Source: Syntrophomonadaceae bacterium (GTDB taxonomy: Bacteria > Bacillota > Syntrophomonadia > Syntrophomonadales > Syntrophomonadaceae). Taken from it: a DNA stretch of 8,758 nt. Under the pieces are notes generated by a model. The model saw nothing but the letters and a program-made list of their open reading frames with translations. It did not search any database and was not told where the DNA came from. The position numbers were made by a program, and so were the translations under genes. The DNA lies in contig JAQVWB010000076.1 of NCBI GenBank assembly GCA_028698695.1, positions 1-8,758 on the forward strand, written 5' to 3'. Of the stretch, positions 7,341 through 8,758 are shown in pieces. Numbering within the stretch: position 1 is the first letter of the stretch; every line of letters begins with the position of its first letter.

Positions 7341-7968
7341 GAAGGCTGTAAATATTCTTGATGAAGCAAATATATCAAGAGATGATTGGACATTTGGCGG
7401 GGGGACATCCCTTGCAATGCGTTATAATCATAGAGAAAGTTATGATATCGACATCTTTATTCCAGACACTCAAATCCTGCTTTTCCTTACTCCACGATTA
7501 AACCCTAGTATTGACACCGATTACAGCGAATCCAGTAATCATATAAAACTAATATTCCCTGAAGGAGAAATAGATTTTATTGCTGCGCCATATTTAACTA
7601 ATAATTATTTTATGAAGCAAACGATTGAAGGACAGAAGATTAGGGTAGAAACACCAACAGAAGTGATAATTAAAAAACTTTTTTACCGGGCAGAATCTTT
7701 AAAAATACGTGATATTATTGATACCGCCGTCGTTTCAGAAGATCCCGAAGTTAATTTATTAGCCGAAGCTGATATTTTAAAACATAAGTTAGAAGTCTTA
7801 AAATGGAGATGGAAAAACATTAAGCCATATTATAATATAGAGGCTAAACAATTACGAGGACTAAATACATCCCTAAAAAATAATGCCCCCAAAATCTTCG
7901 ATAAATTTCTTAACCAAATCACCCTCAATCAAATAAACCCCAAGGGTGCAAAACACCCAAGCCTGTAA
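7327..7968 (+). CDS. AbiEii/AbiGii-like nucleotidyltransferase (putative toxin)
   Basis: This is a DNA-polymerase-beta-fold nucleotidyltransferase of the type found in abortive-infection and toxin-antitoxin modules; relatives (AbiEii, MenT) are toxins, and MenT proteins add nucleotides to tRNA ends. FGGGTSLAMRYNHRESYDIDIF (23-44) holds the glycine motif and metal-binding DxD (Asp40, Asp42). A third acid is in GEIDF (Asp83). TEVIIKKLFYRAESLKIRDIIDTA (111-134) matches the family's later lysine and R-D motifs. At 213 residues it is shorter than many AbiEii proteins (about 250-300), and the C-terminal part is not obviously conserved. The ATG at 7327 follows GGAGG (7310-7314) at a long 12-base spacing within the previous gene, so translation may be coupled. 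The substrate is unknown. Confidence 0.85.
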   Translation: MYLFKKAVNILDEANISRDDWTFGGGTSLAMRYNHRESYDIDIFIPDTQILLFLTPRLNPSIDTDYSESSNHIKLIFPEGEIDFIAAPYLTNNYFMKQTIEGQKIRVETPTEVIIKKLFYRAESLKIRDIIDTAVVSEDPEVNLLAEADILKHKLEVLKWRWKNIKPYYNIEAKQLRGLNTSLKNNAPKIFDKFLNQITLNQINPKGAKHPSL

Positions 7969-8082
7969 TAAAGAAAAACTGGATGTTCCTGACAATATTT
8001 CTGCAAGTAGTTATTTTAACCCCTCCCCACACGCCCGCTACAAAGGAAGACTCTTCGCCGGGGACCAGAATTTCGGGCATCA

Positions 8083-8259
8083 ATGACAAATATAAAAGAA
8101 CTGGTAACGGTAGACTTACCCGTTGATGTCTCGGGCAACATCAGCTACCCTGCACAGGAAAAAATTGTTGCTCAAATTGATGAAATTATAAAATTACAAA
8201 AGTCCATCAACGCTTTGTGTCAGAGGATAGACAGCGCACCAATTGATATTAATTCTTAA
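8083..8259 (+). pseudogene. Fragment resembling the C-terminal tail of a type I restriction specificity subunit (HsdS)
   Basis: A 58-codon reading frame encodes a segment with YPAQEKIVAQIDEIIKLQKS at residues 22-41. This has the Q..I...I..I pattern and following coiled helix that end target-recognition repeats in HsdS proteins. There is no ribosome binding site before the ATG at 8083. The same frame is open upstream only to about 8020, with an arginine- and proline-rich translation unlike HsdS. No hsdM, hsdR or recognition domain is present. The likeliest reading is a remnant of a deleted restriction-modification gene. It could instead be an unrelated small ORF, because the match rests on a short pattern. 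Confidence 0.45.
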
Positions 8260-8277
8260 TTTGTATAGTCGTATACA

Positions 8278-8283
8278 TATAAT
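8278..8283 (+). promoter_or_regulatory. Possible -10 element upstream of the leader hairpin
   Basis: A perfect TATAAT lies 10 bases before a strong hairpin, so a transcript would begin near 8290, practically at the hairpin's base. The -35 region is poor (TTAATT-like at 8256-8261). The overlapping CATATAATA (8276-8284) also fits a sigma-K -10 perfectly, but without a matching -35. The signal is weak. Confidence 0.3.
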
Positions 8284-8292
8284 ATAACAGAA

Positions 8293-8342
8293 CCCGCCAC
8301 ACCACTCCCGGCGCTCGTACCGGTGATGTGACCCACGGCGGG
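8293..8342 (+). other. Structured hairpin, candidate RNA leader element
   Basis: CCCGCC (8293-8298) pairs with GGCGGG (8337-8342). Inside, 8298-8305 pairs with 8323-8330 with a single mismatch, and CGG/CCG (8309-8311, 8320-8322) closes an 8-base loop (8312-8319); unpaired bases remain at 8306-8308 and 8331-8336. The block is far more GC-rich than its surroundings. No T-run follows, so it is not a normal terminator, and I do not recognise a known riboswitch consensus. It lies about 170 bases upstream of the secreted stalk protein and just before a ribosome binding site and TTG codon at 8356-8370. Confidence 0.45.
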
Positions 8343-8367
8343 GAGTTGTATTTATGGAGGTTTTGTT

Positions 8368-8505
8368 TTGAACAAACCAAGTAGACTTAGGTTTTCTTTT
8401 TCTGATGCCGTAATTAACAAAGGAGGCTCCCGAACAAAAGTTCCCATATTAACGTCTAATATAATATATAATAATAACAAAAATATAAATTTAAGGAGGA
8501 ATTAA
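8368..8505 (+). CDS. Possible 45-codon leader ORF
   Basis: A TTG codon at 8368 is placed 7 bases after GGAGG (8356-8360), which is ideal spacing, and opens a 45-residue basic reading frame beginning MNKPSRLRFSFSDAVINKGG. Its stop (8503-8505) is 5 bases before the ATG of the next gene, and that gene's ribosome binding site lies inside its last codons, so translational coupling is conceivable. Against it, the last 15 or so residues merely translate the AT-rich spacer (Asn/Ile-rich). The ORF may be a leader peptide, the eroded start of a longer gene, or chance. Confidence 0.25.
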   Translation: MNKPSRLRFSFSDAVINKGGSRTKVPILTSNIIYNNNKNINLRRN

Positions 8506-8510
8506 CAATA

Positions 8511-8758
8511 ATGAAAAATATGAAAAACATTTTGCTTATTGCAATACTAGCTTGCGTGATAATTTTACCCACGCAGGCAGACGCAGTCAACCCAGCCCCC
8601 AAAGTAACCGTAAACGGGGAGTATGTAACCTGTACTGACCAGATACCCTTTATCGACTCCAGCAACCGTACCATGGTACCGGTTCGCGCCCCGATGGAAG
8701 CTATCGGATGTACCGTAGACTGGGACGAAGCAAAAAGACGGGCAATTATCACTAAAGA
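8511..8758 (+). CDS. Secreted copper-amine-oxidase-N-type stalk domain protein (partial, runs off right edge)
   Basis: The first 82 residues are visible. A signal peptide covers 1-25: a basic start (MKNMKN), a hydrophobic core (ILLIAILACVIILP) and a likely cleavage after ADA (23-25). The mature part contains most of one copper amine oxidase N-terminal-like repeat (about 31-82): KVTVNGEYV, then TMVPVRAPMEAIGCTVDWDEAKRRAIIT. In Firmicutes these domains are non-catalytic surface stalks attached to varied C-terminal domains, so the true function lies outside the window. The ATG follows AAGGAGG (8493-8499) with 11-base spacing. AT-rich DNA with overlapping TATAAT-like boxes (8460-8472) lies just upstream, but no clear -35 was found. 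The reading frame is still open at the window end. Confidence 0.88.
   Translation, partial: MKNMKNILLIAILACVIILPTQADAVNPAPKVTVNGEYVTCTDQIPFIDSSNRTMVPVRAPMEAIGCTVDWDEAKRRAIITK

Noticed and set aside
7944..7958. GGGTG-CAAAA-CACCC hairpin as terminator of the nucleotidyltransferase gene
   Set aside because: The stem is only 5 bp, lies inside the coding sequence before the stop codon, and has no following T-run.
7983..8126. 47-residue + strand frame starting MFLTIFLQVV
   Set aside because: There is no RBS before the ATG, the translation is hydrophobic then Pro/Thr-rich without a pattern, and it overlaps the HsdS-like frame.
8441..8472. Promoter immediately upstream of the stalk protein
   Set aside because: Several TATAAT-like boxes exist (8460-8465, 8467-8472), but AT-rich DNA produces these by chance and no -35 was found at 16-18 bases.
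8456..8752. 98-residue minus-strand open frame at the right edge
   Set aside because: It is antisense to the signal peptide and stalk domain of the real + strand gene and runs through its RBS and AT-rich spacer.
1..8758. CRISPR array, tRNA/rRNA genes, transposase
   Set aside because: No regularly spaced direct repeats, no tRNA-like cloverleaf or rRNA sequence, and no transposase motif were seen on either strand.

Overview
The window suggests a low-to-moderate G+C, endospore-forming Firmicute (Bacillota), most likely an anaerobic Clostridia lineage of the Peptococcaceae or Syntrophomonadaceae kind. This is an inference from three things: an intact dipicolinate synthase pair (dpaA-dpaB) linked to asd-dapG-dapA and RNase J, the gene order known from Bacillus subtilis (spoVFA-spoVFB-asd-dapG-dapA-rnjB); AT-rich intergenic DNA with strong AGGAGG-type ribosome binding sites; and a copper-amine-oxidase-N-type stalk domain protein of a kind common in such anaerobes. 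No rRNA, tRNA, CRISPR array or complete insertion sequence was seen.

Positions 1-6815 form the conserved core, all on the + strand. A terminator (about 43-74) closes an upstream transcript outside the window. A sigma-K-like promoter precedes dpaA-dpaB, which convert the DapA product into spore dipicolinic acid. A strong sigma-A-like extended -10 promoter sits between dpaB and asd. This would let asd-dapG-dapA (aspartate to the dihydrodipicolinate branch point, feeding lysine and the cell wall) run in vegetative cells while dpaAB is confined to the sporulating mother cell. dapG phosphorylates aspartate, asd reduces the aspartyl phosphate, dapA condenses the semialdehyde with pyruvate, and DpaAB oxidises the product to dipicolinate. 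RNase J follows from its own promoter, which carries two inverted repeats, and ends at a textbook terminator (6785-6815).

Positions 6816-8758 are accessory. Two tandem hairpins (6869-6922) precede a two-gene unit: an unrecognised 110-residue protein overlapping by 14 bases an AbiEii/AbiGii-like nucleotidyltransferase. This is a candidate toxin-antitoxin or abortive-infection pair with a non-standard partner and the best candidate here for something undescribed. A short fragment resembling the tail of a type I restriction specificity subunit (8083-8259) follows. A strong hairpin (8293-8342) and a possible 45-codon leader ORF (8368-8505) lie upstream of a secreted stalk-domain protein that runs off the right edge.

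All functional calls come from reading motifs in the translations. No database search or folding program was run.
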